In this document: positions 7,209-15,014 of the stretch, one piece after another | Numbering within the stretch: position 1 is the first letter of the stretch | Layout of the letters: the number at the start of each line of letters is the position of its first letter | Assembly: GCA_017394605.1 (NCBI GenBank) | Contig: JAFPXU010000025.1 | Coordinates: forward strand, 1 to 26,654 | Direction: 5' to 3' | Source of the DNA: Clostridia bacterium | Lineage (GTDB): Bacteria; Bacillota_A; Clostridia; Christensenellales; CAG-138 | Length of the DNA: 26,654 nucleotides | Program-made: the position numbers and the translations under genes | The notes under the pieces: model-generated | What the model was told of the DNA's origin: nothing | Seen by the model: the letters and a program-made list of their open reading frames with translations, nothing else | Database searches by the model: none

Positions 7209-8525
7209 ATGAAAAAGGTTTTTGCTTTGTTGATGGTTGTAGCTATGATGTTCGTCGTCGTTGCCTGCTCAGGCGGAAACGTGGAACAGGCTGCAGCTGC
7301 AGTTGAATCGGCTGCTACCCAGGTCGCTGAGGCGGTAGAGTCCGCTGCCAGCGAGGCCGCTGCACCCGCCGCTGAACCGGCTGCCAAGAGCGATTTCAAG
7401 GTCGGTGTCGTGCTGGTCGGCGATGAGAATGAAGGTTATACCTATTCTCACATCGAGGGCATCAAAGAGGCGATCGCAGAGCTCGGTCTGACCGAGGAAG
7501 CGAACGTCATCTGGAAGTACAGCATCCCCGAATCCGAACTGTGCTACGACGCGTGCGTTGACTGCATCGAGCAGGGCTGCACCGTTGTATTCACGAACTC
7601 TTACGGCCATCAGACTTATGCGCAGCAGGTTGCCGAAGAGTATCCGGACATTCAGGTTTGCGCTATGACGGGCGATACCGCCAGAGCTTCCGGACTTGAT
7701 AACTTCCACAACGCGTTCACCAATATCTATGAAGCCCGTTATGTTGCCGGTGTTGTTGCCGGTCTGAAACTGCAGGAGCTCATCGACGCCGGTAAGGTCA
7801 CTGACAAGAACATGGCAGGCGACAACATTAAGATCGGTTATGTCGGCGCTTTCCCGTACGCGGAGGTTGTTTCCGGTTATACCGCATTCTATCTCGGACT
7901 CAAATCCATCGTTCCGAACGTAGTCATGGATGTCCAGTACACCAACTCCTGGTTCGATATCACCGGTGAGAAGGAAGCTGCGCTTGCTCTGATCGACCGC
8001 GGCTGCATCATCATCGGACAGCACGCTGACTCCACAGGCGCACCGAAAGCCTGCGAAGACATGCTCAACGCCGGCACGACAGTCTACAGCGTCGGCTACA
8101 ACGTAGACATGCTGGCAGTTGCCCCGACAGCGGCTCTGACCTCTCCGACGAACCTCTGGTCCAAGTTCTATGCTTATGCCATCGGCGCAGTCATGAACGG
8201 CGGCAACTTTGACACGAACTGGGCAAAGGGCTATGCGGACGACGCAGTCAAGATCACTCCTCTCGGCGCGTCCTGCGCTGCCGGAACCCAGGAGAAGGTT
8301 GACGAAGTTATCGCGGCCATCAAGGACGGTTCTCTCCATGTATTCGACACTTCCACCTTCACGGTAGGCGGTGCTCCGGTAACTTCCGCATTTGCGACCG
8401 ATACGGACGGCGACTGGGTAAACGACGCGGATGAAGCGGTCTTCGACGGCTACTTCCATGAGTCCTACTTCCAGAGCGCTCCGGCATTCTCTCTGAGAAT
8501 CGACGGCATCACGGAACTCAACTAA
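7209..8525 (+). CDS. BMP-family solute-binding lipoprotein (nucleoside/purine-type ABC transporter)
   Basis: A 438-residue lipoprotein. The signal peptide MKKVFALLMVVAMMFVVVAC ends in lipobox cysteine C20. An Ala/Glu-rich low-complexity tether follows (about 25-60), then a BMP/PnrA-type substrate-binding domain (KVGVVLVGDENEGYTYSHIEGI, later IGYVGAFPYAEVVSGYTAF and GCIIIGQHADSTGAP). The family (NupN in Bacillus, PnrA in Treponema) captures nucleosides or purines outside the membrane for the ATPase and permeases encoded just downstream. The ligand here is unproven. The gene has its own consensus promoter, a very strong ribosome site (AAGGAGGA) and its own terminator, which suggests the binding protein is made in excess over the membrane complex. 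Confidence 0.93.
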   Translation: MKKVFALLMVVAMMFVVVACSGGNVEQAAAAVESAATQVAEAVESAASEAAAPAAEPAAKSDFKVGVVLVGDENEGYTYSHIEGIKEAIAELGLTEEANVIWKYSIPESELCYDACVDCIEQGCTVVFTNSYGHQTYAQQVAEEYPDIQVCAMTGDTARASGLDNFHNAFTNIYEARYVAGVVAGLKLQELIDAGKVTDKNMAGDNIKIGYVGAFPYAEVVSGYTAFYLGLKSIVPNVVMDVQYTNSWFDITGEKEAALALIDRGCIIIGQHADSTGAPKACEDMLNAGTTVYSVGYNVDMLAVAPTAALTSPTNLWSKFYAYAIGAVMNGGNFDTNWAKGYADDAVKITPLGASCAAGTQEKVDEVIAAIKDGSLHVFDTSTFTVGGAPVTSAFATDTDGDWVNDADEAVFDGYFHESYFQSAPAFSLRIDGITELN

Positions 8526-8542
8526 TTCACTTGACTGAAAAG

Positions 8543-8571
8543 ATTGGCTGCTTCGGCAGCCAATTTTTTTT
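8543..8571 (+). terminator. Intrinsic terminator after the BMP lipoprotein gene
   Basis: A 9-bp stem (8543-8551 with 8556-8564) capped by a TTCG tetraloop and followed by eight T (8564-8571). This is an excellent intrinsic terminator that separates the lipoprotein from the ATPase-permease genes. Confidence 0.93.
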
Positions 8572-8612
8572 GCCCGGATGAATTGTATTGTGCCTGAAAT
8601 GAATTCACTTTG

Positions 8613-8641
8613 TTTACATCTTTTTCAACTTTTGCTAAACT
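8613..8641 (+). promoter_or_regulatory. Promoter for the ATPase-permease genes
   Basis: TTTACA (8613-8618), a 17-bp spacer and TAAACT (8636-8641), with TG at 8633-8634 giving an extended -10. It lies downstream of the lipoprotein terminator. Confidence 0.6.
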
Positions 8642-8696
8642 AAAAAACAGGTAACAATTCAGTAAATGGCTCTGACCATTTGAAAGGAGACCAAAC

Positions 8697-10226
8697 TTGG
8701 AAAAAGCTCTGGAATTGAAAAACATTACCAAACATTTTGGCTCGTTGATTGCGAACGATCATATCGGCCTGACACTTTATAAAGGCGAGATCCTTTCGCT
8801 TCTGGGCGAGAATGGCAGCGGTAAGACGACTCTGATGAACATGATCTCCGGAATCTATTATCCGGACGAGGGACAGATTTTCGTTGACGGAAAAGAGGTC
8901 GAGATCAAGTCCCCGAAAGACGCGTTCGATCTTCACATCGGCATGATCCATCAGCATTTCAAGCTGGTCGACGTGTTCACCGCCGCGGAGAATATCGTCC
9001 TCGGTCTGGAAGGTGATAAAGGAAAACTTGACAAAAAAGCTGTTCACGCTGCCGTAAAGGAGATCGCGGACCGTTACGGATTTGAAATCGATCCCAACAA
9101 GAAAATCTACGACATGTCCGTTTCGGAAAAGCAGACGGTTGAAATCGTCAAGGTTCTCTATCGCGGCGCGAACATTCTGATCCTTGACGAGCCTACTGCC
9201 GTTCTGACGCCTCAGGAGACGGACAAACTCTTCGCTGTCATGCGGAACATGAAGCAGGACGGTAAGGCGATCATCATTATCACCCATAAACTTCACGAGG
9301 TTCTTGATGTTTCCGACCGTGTCGTTGTTCTCCGTAAAGGCAAGTACATCGGTGATGTGGAAACCAAAAACGCTTCCCAGCAGTCTCTGACGGATATGAT
9401 GGTAGGACGTGCCGTTTCTCTGAACATCGACCGCCCGCATTATGAGAATCAGAAGGATACGCTTCTTGTGGAACACCTGACCGTACGCGATAAGGAAGGC
9501 GTCAAAAAGCTCGACGACGTCACGTTTACGGCGCGCGGGGGAGAGATCCTCGGTATAGCAGGTATCGCGGGAAGCGGGCAGAGAGAGCTGCTGGAATCCA
9601 TAGCCGGGCTGCAGCATCTGGAAGAGGGCAGCAAGATCACATATATCAATCCCGAAGGCAAGCATATCGATATCAACGGGATGGATCCTCTCGATATTAT
9701 CAACAACAAAATTCTTCTTTCCTTTGTTCCTGAGGACCGTTTCGGAATGGGTCTGGTTGGCGGCATGGATATCACGAAAAACGTCATGCTGAGAACCTAC
9801 AGAAGAGGCGCGTCTCCGGTACTGGACAGAAAATATCCGCTTGATCTTTCAAACAAGATCGTGAACGATCTCGAAGTCATGACGCCCGATGTGAACAAAA
9901 CGCCGATCAGAAAGCTTTCCGGCGGAAACGTTCAGAAAGTCCTTGTCGGAAGAGAGATCGAGTGCCATCCGACGGTGCTGATGACAGCGTACGCCGTCAG
10001 AGGTCTTGATATCAACACATCCTATACGATCTACAACCTTCTGACGGAACAGAAGATGCAGGGCGTCGCCGTCATATACGTCGGCGAAGATCTCGACGTT
10101 CTGCTTGAACTCTGCGACAGACTTCTTGTGCTGTGCGGAGGCAAGGTCTCGGGCATCGTGGACGCGAGAAAGATCACGAAGGAAGAAGTCGGCCTCATGA
10201 TGACCAAGGTAGGAGGAGGTGCGTAA
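8697..10226 (+). CDS. Tandem ABC ATPase of the BMP/nucleoside transporter
   Basis: A 509-residue protein with two ABC domains, as in NupO and the sugar-type ATPases. Domain 1 is complete: Walker A GENGSGKT (37-44), a family-style signature MSVSEKQTVEI (140-150), Walker B LILDEP (161-166) and H-loop H197. Domain 2 is degenerate: its P-loop region AGSGQREL (291-298) lacks the lysine, the signature LSGGN is kept (407-411), and the Walker B site reads VLMTAYAVRGLD with no Asp-Glu. Only one catalytic site is therefore likely. The TTG start at 8697 is supported by AAGGAGA 6 nt upstream. The protein sits on the inner face of the membrane and powers the two permeases that follow. Confidence 0.93.
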   Translation: MEKALELKNITKHFGSLIANDHIGLTLYKGEILSLLGENGSGKTTLMNMISGIYYPDEGQIFVDGKEVEIKSPKDAFDLHIGMIHQHFKLVDVFTAAENIVLGLEGDKGKLDKKAVHAAVKEIADRYGFEIDPNKKIYDMSVSEKQTVEIVKVLYRGANILILDEPTAVLTPQETDKLFAVMRNMKQDGKAIIIITHKLHEVLDVSDRVVVLRKGKYIGDVETKNASQQSLTDMMVGRAVSLNIDRPHYENQKDTLLVEHLTVRDKEGVKKLDDVTFTARGGEILGIAGIAGSGQRELLESIAGLQHLEEGSKITYINPEGKHIDINGMDPLDIINNKILLSFVPEDRFGMGLVGGMDITKNVMLRTYRRGASPVLDRKYPLDLSNKIVNDLEVMTPDVNKTPIRKLSGGNVQKVLVGREIECHPTVLMTAYAVRGLDINTSYTIYNLLTEQKMQGVAVIYVGEDLDVLLELCDRLLVLCGGKVSGIVDARKITKEEVGLMMTKVGGGA

Positions 10227-10227
10227 G

Positions 10228-11316
10228 ATGCATATTTCGAAAAGAACCAACATCTCGACCGGCAAAGCATGGCTGATCCGGGCGATCGCGATTCTCGGCG
10301 CCTTGATCGTCTGTGCGTTTGTCATTTTCGCGATTGTGAAAATGAACCCGATCAAGGTCTACATCTCGATGTTCAACGGCGCGTTCGGAACGAACAAGCG
10401 TATCTGGGTTACGATCCGCGACCTGATGATCCTGACCTGTATCGCAATCGGTCTTGCTCCGGCTTTCAAAATGCGATTCTGGAACATCGGCGCGGAAGGA
10501 CAGATGCTGATGGGCGGCATCGCGACGGCATTCTTCATGATCAACTTCGCTGGTAAAATGCCTCTTCCGATCCTGTTTGTCTGCATGATCGTAACTTCCA
10601 TTCTGGTCGGAGCTATCTGGGGACTGATCCCTGGCTTTTTCAAGGCACAGTGGAACACGAACGAAACGCTGTTCACACTGATGATGAACTACATCGCGAT
10701 CCAGTTCACATCTTACGCGGTTTCAAAATGGGAGAACCCTCCGGGATCCAACTCCGTCGGCATCATCAACAGAAGCGGCGCGACGAAGAACGCCGGCTGG
10801 ATCGGCAACATGTTCAGCAGCGGCTACAACAAGGATTACGCCTGGCTTGTACTGATCACGCTCGTTCTCGCTGTCGCAGTCTATTACTACCTGACCTATA
10901 CAAAACAGGGTTACGAGATCGCGGTCGTCGGCGATTCGGAAAATACCGCCAGATATGCCGGCATCCGGGTCAAAAACGTGTATATGCGCACCATGGCGAT
11001 TTCCGGAGCGCTCTGCGCGCTGGCAGGGTTCCTCGCCGTTACGGCTGTATCCCATACGATCTCGACGGATACGGCGGGAGGCAGGGGATTCACCGCGATC
11101 ATCGTGGCATGGCTGGCAAAAATGAATCCGTTCGTCATGATCCTGATTTCCGCCCTGATCACGTTCCTGAACAAGGGCGCCATTCAGATCGCTTCCGACT
11201 TCGGTCTGAACGAGTATGTTTCGCAGATCATTACCGGAATCATTCTGTTCTTCATTCTTGGTAGTGAGTTCTTTATCAATTATGAAGTGCACTTCGCCAA
11301 GTCTCACAAAGAGTAA
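10228..11316 (+). CDS. ABC transporter permease, first subunit (nucleoside type)
   Basis: A 362-residue, highly hydrophobic permease of the branched-chain-amino-acid/ribose/nucleoside class. It has an N-terminal membrane segment (about 16-40) and the family's conserved stretch FKMRFWNIGAEGQMLMGGI, followed by several further membrane helices. The coupling-loop region AVVGDSENTARYAGIRV lies in its second half. The ATG at 10228 is preferred over a GTG at 10219 because AGGAGGAGG (10211-10219) lies 8 nt before it. The gap to the ATPase stop is 1 nt, implying translational coupling. It should pair with the next gene to form the channel (NupP-like role). Confidence 0.9.
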   Translation: MHISKRTNISTGKAWLIRAIAILGALIVCAFVIFAIVKMNPIKVYISMFNGAFGTNKRIWVTIRDLMILTCIAIGLAPAFKMRFWNIGAEGQMLMGGIATAFFMINFAGKMPLPILFVCMIVTSILVGAIWGLIPGFFKAQWNTNETLFTLMMNYIAIQFTSYAVSKWENPPGSNSVGIINRSGATKNAGWIGNMFSSGYNKDYAWLVLITLVLAVAVYYYLTYTKQGYEIAVVGDSENTARYAGIRVKNVYMRTMAISGALCALAGFLAVTAVSHTISTDTAGGRGFTAIIVAWLAKMNPFVMILISALITFLNKGAIQIASDFGLNEYVSQIITGIILFFILGSEFFINYEVHFAKSHKE

Positions 11317-11328
11317 GGAGGGATGACA

Positions 11329-12375
11329 ATGAACGGATTTCTTAATTTTCTGATTTCATTCCCGACACTGCTTCATTCCGGCATCATCTTCGGTACCGTT
11401 ATCATGTACGGCGCTCTCGGAGAAATCATAACGGAAAAATCCGGAAACCTTAACCTTGGTGTTCCGGGCATCATGTATCTCGGCGGTATCGCGGGACTTG
11501 CTTCCACGTTCTTCTATGAGAACATCTACTGTGTAAATAATGCCGTCAAACCCAATGCGTTTTTGTGCATCGTAATGGCGCTTGTAGCAGCGTTCCTGGC
11601 ATCCGCTCTCGGCGCGCTGATCTACAGCTTCCTGACGATCACGCTCCGCACGAATCAGAACGTAACCGGTCTTACTCTTACGATCTTCGGCTCCGGCATA
11701 GGAAACTTCTTCGGTGGCAGCTTGAACAAACTCGCTGGCGGCGTAGGACAGATCAATACACTGGTTACTTCGGCGTCGTTCCGTGCTTATCCCGCAAAAC
11801 TCGTCAACGCGCTGGATAAAGTAACGGAAAAGCTTCACTTCGGACTCGGAACTCTGCTGTTTTCCTACGGATTCCTGACATTCGTCGCGATCGCGCTTGC
11901 GATTTTCCTGTGGTATTTCTTCACGAAGACCAGAACCGGTCTTTCTCTGAGAGCCGTCGGCGAAAACACGGGAACGGCGGACGCAGCCGGTATCAACGTA
12001 ACTGCATTCAAATATCTCGCAACCTGCATCGGCGGCGGTATCTCCGGTATCGGCGGTCTTTACTACGTCATGAACTATATCGGCGGTACATGGGAGAATC
12101 AGGGAACCATCGAAGCCCTAGGCTGGCTCGCTGTCGCACTGGTTATCTTCGCGACGTGGAAACCGCTCAGGTCGATCTGGGGATCCTACCTGTTCGGTGT
12201 TCTTTACTGGGCTTACTTCTATATCCCGGGTCTCACGAGAAGCTCACAGGAGATCTTCAAGATGATTCCTTATATCGTCACCATATTCGTTCTCCTCATG
12301 GTTTCCATGAGAAGAAAGAAAGAGGACCAGCCTCCGGCAAGCCTTGGTCTCCCGTACTTCAGAGAAGAACGATAA
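11329..12375 (+). CDS. ABC transporter permease, second subunit (nucleoside type)
   Basis: A 348-residue permease with about eight to ten hydrophobic segments and the family pattern YGALGEIITEKSGNLNLGV near the N terminus. A coupling stretch (LRAVGENTGTADAAGINVTA) mirrors the one in the first permease. The start at 11329 is preferred over the ATG at 11323 because AAGGAGGG (11315-11322) directly abuts the earlier ATG but sits 6 nt before the later one. It is the last gene of the transporter unit (NupQ-like role) and is followed by a terminator. Confidence 0.9.
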   Translation: MNGFLNFLISFPTLLHSGIIFGTVIMYGALGEIITEKSGNLNLGVPGIMYLGGIAGLASTFFYENIYCVNNAVKPNAFLCIVMALVAAFLASALGALIYSFLTITLRTNQNVTGLTLTIFGSGIGNFFGGSLNKLAGGVGQINTLVTSASFRAYPAKLVNALDKVTEKLHFGLGTLLFSYGFLTFVAIALAIFLWYFFTKTRTGLSLRAVGENTGTADAAGINVTAFKYLATCIGGGISGIGGLYYVMNYIGGTWENQGTIEALGWLAVALVIFATWKPLRSIWGSYLFGVLYWAYFYIPGLTRSSQEIFKMIPYIVTIFVLLMVSMRRKKEDQPPASLGLPYFREER

Positions 12376-12388
12376 CACGCATTTCCAC

Positions 12389-12427
12389 GCAGGGAACGGT
12401 CATCCGATTCCCTGCTTATTTTTTTTT
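12389..12427 (+). terminator. Intrinsic terminator after the permease genes
   Basis: GCAGGGAA (12389-12396) pairs with TTCCCTGC (12408-12415), with an inner CGG/CCG pair, followed by TTA and a run of T to 12427. Confidence 0.9.
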
Positions 12428-12445
12428 AGGATATCTAATTAAATT

Positions 12446-12464
12446 TTCAACCATATCGGTTGAA
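12446..12464. promoter_or_regulatory. Palindrome over the serC -35 box, candidate operator
   Basis: TTCAACC (12446-12452) and GGTTGAA (12458-12464) form a perfect 7-bp inverted repeat with a 5-bp centre. The right arm overlaps the -35 element of the serC promoter, a position typical of a repressor site. The cognate protein is unknown. Confidence 0.45.
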
Positions 12465-12487
12465 TTGTCTTGAAAAGGGATTATAAT
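12460..12487 (+). promoter_or_regulatory. Promoter for serC-serA
   Basis: TTGAAT (12460-12465), a 16-bp spacer and consensus TATAAT (12482-12487), about 60 nt before the serC start. Confidence 0.7.
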
Positions 12488-12547
12488 GATATTTGTAGGG
12501 AAGATTTTACTGTTTTCCAAATAATATTTTATTAAAGGAGTCATAAT

Positions 12548-13636
12548 ATGAAGTACGGTCGTATCTACAATTTCTCTGCAGGTCCTTCCACGCTTCCGGA
12601 AAAGGTACTGGAAGAAGTTCGCGACGAAATGATGAACTACAGGGGATCCGGCATGTGTGTCATGGAGATGTCCCATCGTTCCCCCGTATATCAGAAGATC
12701 ATCGATGACGCTGAAAAAGATCTTCGCGAACTGATGAACATCCCGGACAATTACAAGGTTCTCTTCATTCAGGGCGGCGCAACGCTTCAGTTTTCCATGA
12801 TTCCTATGAACCTGATGAAAAACGGAAAAGCAGTCTATATCGAGACAGGCGCATGGGCCAAGAAAGCGATCGCGGAAGCCAAGAAGGTAGGGGAAGTGAT
12901 CGTTGCCGCTTCCAGCAAGGATAAAAACTACACCTATATTCCCGACTGCTCCGATCTGGATATCCCGGATGACGCCGATTATGTTTATATCTGCGAGAAC
13001 GAGACCATCCACGGCGTAACATGGAACAAACTTCCGAATACAAAAGGCAAGATCCTCGTTTCCGACCAGTCTTCCATGTTCCTCTCCAAACCCTGCAATG
13101 TTTCGGATTACGGCCTGATCTACGGGGGCGTACAGAAAAATGTCGGACCCGCCGGTCTGGCAATCGTGATTATCCGCGAGGATCTGATCCGCGATGATCT
13201 GACGAACCTTCCGATCTATCTGCAGTACAAGACGCATGCGGACAACGGTTCCATGTACAACACCCCGAACTGCTGGGCTATCTATGTTTGCGGCAAAGTC
13301 TTCAAGTATCTGAAAGACGATATCGGCGGACTTGCGAACATGGAGAAGATCAATATCGAAAAGGCGAAAGTCATGTATGACTTCCTTGACCAGAGCAAGA
13401 TCTTCAAGGGAACCGTTGAAAAGAAAGACCGCAGTCTGATGAACATCCCGTTCGTGACCGGATCTGCCGAGCAGGACGCGGAAGTAGTCGCATATACGAA
13501 AGCTGCAGGATTCGCCAATCTGAAGGGTCACAAGAGCGTCGGCGGCCTCCGCGCTTCCATCTACAACGCAATGCCGAAGGAAGGCGTTGAGGCGCTTGTC
13601 GAGTGCCTGACCAAGTATGAGAAAGAGCACGCTTAA
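12548..13636 (+). CDS. serC: Phosphoserine aminotransferase
   Basis: A 362-residue fold-type I aminotransferase of normal SerC length. It makes 3-phosphoserine from 3-phosphohydroxypyruvate and glutamate in the cytoplasm. Visible marks are the N-terminal YNFSAGPSTLP, the phosphate-binding region MEMSHRSPVYQ (residues 39-49), FIQGGATLQFSMIPMNL, and the PLP lysine K197 in YGGVQKNVGPAG. AAGGAG lies 7 nt before the ATG. It is followed 31 nt later by the gene for the preceding pathway step, so the two form a serine operon. The phosphatase SerB is not in the window. Confidence 0.96.
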   Translation: MKYGRIYNFSAGPSTLPEKVLEEVRDEMMNYRGSGMCVMEMSHRSPVYQKIIDDAEKDLRELMNIPDNYKVLFIQGGATLQFSMIPMNLMKNGKAVYIETGAWAKKAIAEAKKVGEVIVAASSKDKNYTYIPDCSDLDIPDDADYVYICENETIHGVTWNKLPNTKGKILVSDQSSMFLSKPCNVSDYGLIYGGVQKNVGPAGLAIVIIREDLIRDDLTNLPIYLQYKTHADNGSMYNTPNCWAIYVCGKVFKYLKDDIGGLANMEKINIEKAKVMYDFLDQSKIFKGTVEKKDRSLMNIPFVTGSAEQDAEVVAYTKAAGFANLKGHKSVGGLRASIYNAMPKEGVEALVECLTKYEKEHA

Positions 13637-13667
13637 TCGCAGCCAGTTTATCTGAAAGGAGTCAATC

Positions 13668-14588
13668 ATGATTAAAATTCTTGCTTCTGATGGAATGGAA
13701 AAAGGCGCAATCGCCGAACTGCAGGCGAAAGGGTGCCAGGTGGATTGCCAGTTCTATGAGCCGGACGCGCTCTGCGAAGCTGTAAAGGACTATGACGTTC
13801 TGGTCGTCCGTTCCGCCACAAAAGTCCGCACCGCTCAGATCGACGCCGCCAAAGCAGCCGGCAGACTGAAGCTCATCATCCGCGGCGGTGTCGGTGTTGA
13901 CAACATCGATGTCAAATATGCGGAAGAAAACGGCATCACGGTCCGGAATACGCCGAGAGCAAGCTCGCAGTCCGTTGCGGAACTCGCGCTCGGGCACATG
14001 TTCTCCTGCGCAAGATTCATTTCCGTAGCAGGCTATTCCATGCGTGAAGACAAGTGGGAAAAGAAAGCCTATTCGAAAGGAATCGAGCTTTCCGGCAGAA
14101 CGCTCGGCATCATCGGATACGGAAGAATCGGACAGCATCTTGGCGTCATGGCGAAAGCAATCGGCATGAATGTCATCGCCTATGATATCTATCACATCGA
14201 CGGAATCGAGGATAAACTCGGCATTCCTTATGTTGAAATGGACGAACTTCTTGCGAAATCCGATTTCATCAGTGTTCATGCTCCGGCGGTCGACGGCGGC
14301 GCAATCGTCAACAGGGATACGATCGCCAAGATGAAGGACGGCGTCTGCATCATCAATACTTCCCGCGGTGCCAACCTCGACGAGGACGCGCTTCTCGAAG
14401 GTCTTGAGAGCGGCAAGGTACGTGCTGCAGGTCTTGATGTCTATGCCAGCGAGCCCGCCAAGAACAAGGCGCTTTATTCTCATCCGATGGTTTCCTGCAC
14501 GCCGCATATCGGCGCATCAACCGGTGAAGCTCAGAAACGTATCGGCGCTGAGATCGTCAGCATCATTTCCGATAAGTTCGGAATCTGA
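13668..14588 (+). CDS. serA: D-3-phosphoglycerate dehydrogenase, short form
   Basis: A 306-residue 2-hydroxyacid dehydrogenase that oxidises 3-phosphoglycerate to 3-phosphohydroxypyruvate with NAD. The Rossmann motif GIIGYGRIGQ is at about 147-156. The catalytic triad is visible as R233 (TSRGA), E262 (ASEPA) and H280 (TPHIGAST). It ends right after the catalytic core with no ACT domain, so classic serine feedback through ACT is unlikely. This is the short type known from many anaerobes. The ribosome site is AAAGGAG. It shares the serC promoter and ends at a strong terminator. Confidence 0.93.
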   Translation: MIKILASDGMEKGAIAELQAKGCQVDCQFYEPDALCEAVKDYDVLVVRSATKVRTAQIDAAKAAGRLKLIIRGGVGVDNIDVKYAEENGITVRNTPRASSQSVAELALGHMFSCARFISVAGYSMREDKWEKKAYSKGIELSGRTLGIIGYGRIGQHLGVMAKAIGMNVIAYDIYHIDGIEDKLGIPYVEMDELLAKSDFISVHAPAVDGGAIVNRDTIAKMKDGVCIINTSRGANLDEDALLEGLESGKVRAAGLDVYASEPAKNKALYSHPMVSCTPHIGASTGEAQKRIGAEIVSIISDKFGI

Positions 14589-14609
14589 TCATTTGACTAA
14601 TAACAGTCC

Positions 14610-14656
14610 GACTGCCGGAACGCATTATTGTTTTCCGGCAGTCTTTTCTTTTTCTT
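14610..14656 (+). terminator. Intrinsic terminator after serA
   Basis: An 11-bp perfect stem, GACTGCCGGAA (14610-14620) and TTCCGGCAGTC (14633-14643), is followed by a long T-rich tract. Confidence 0.92.
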
Positions 14657-14683
14657 TTCAAAAACCGCACTTTATAGTATTAT
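14655..14683 (+). promoter_or_regulatory. Promoter for tRNA-Leu
   Basis: TTTTCA (14655-14660), a 17-bp spacer and TATTAT (14678-14683), placing the start of transcription about 7 nt before the mature tRNA. Confidence 0.55.
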
Positions 14684-14696
14684 ATTCATTGTCCGT

Positions 14697-14783
14697 GCCG
14701 CTGTGGTGGAACTGGCAGACACAAGGGACTTAAAATCCCTCGATAGAAATATCGTATGGGTTCGATTCCCATCGGCGGCACCA
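14697..14783 (+). tRNA. tRNA-Leu(UAA)
   Basis: An 87-nt class II tRNA. The acceptor GCCGCTG (14697-14703) pairs with CGGCGGC (14773-14779), followed by discriminator A and an encoded CCA. The anticodon loop CTTAAAA gives anticodon UAA. A long variable arm and the T-loop GGTTCGATTCC are present. Confidence 0.96.
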
Positions 14784-14790
14784 GATAAGG

Positions 14791-14822
14791 ATTGCTACGA
14801 ATACAGTGGCAATTCTTTTTTT
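14791..14822 (+). terminator. Intrinsic terminator after tRNA-Leu
   Basis: ATTGCTAC (14791-14798) pairs with GTGGCAAT (14806-14813), including one G-U pair, and is followed by TCTTTTTTT. Confidence 0.8.
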
Positions 14823-14925
14823 GTCCGATAATGCGAATTAGACCGCTGGCGTATGCTTACCCATATGTCTACAAATAATCTCTAGATCAACACTACCATT
14901 GTTACTGTTTAAACGCAGTTTCCTA

Positions 14926-14934
14926 TGATATAAT
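14926..14934 (+). promoter_or_regulatory. Extended -10 promoter for the histidine kinase
   Basis: TGATATAAT combines a TG extension with a consensus -10 (14929-14934). A -35 at the right distance is weak (TGTTTA, 14906-14911). Apart from this, 14823-15014 holds no recognisable gene. Confidence 0.5.
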
Positions 14935-15014
14935 TCAATATTACAAAATGGTTTAAAATGTCTGCATGCAGGCTGGAACGCTTGAAAAGTATCTGAATGG
15001 GAGCGGAAAGCGCT

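Noticed and set aside
7142..7306. A leaderless frame starting almost at the predicted transcription start and overlapping the lipoprotein gene out of frame.
   Set aside because: No ribosome site, no recognisable protein features, and it reads through the lipoprotein's own ribosome site. Probably chance.
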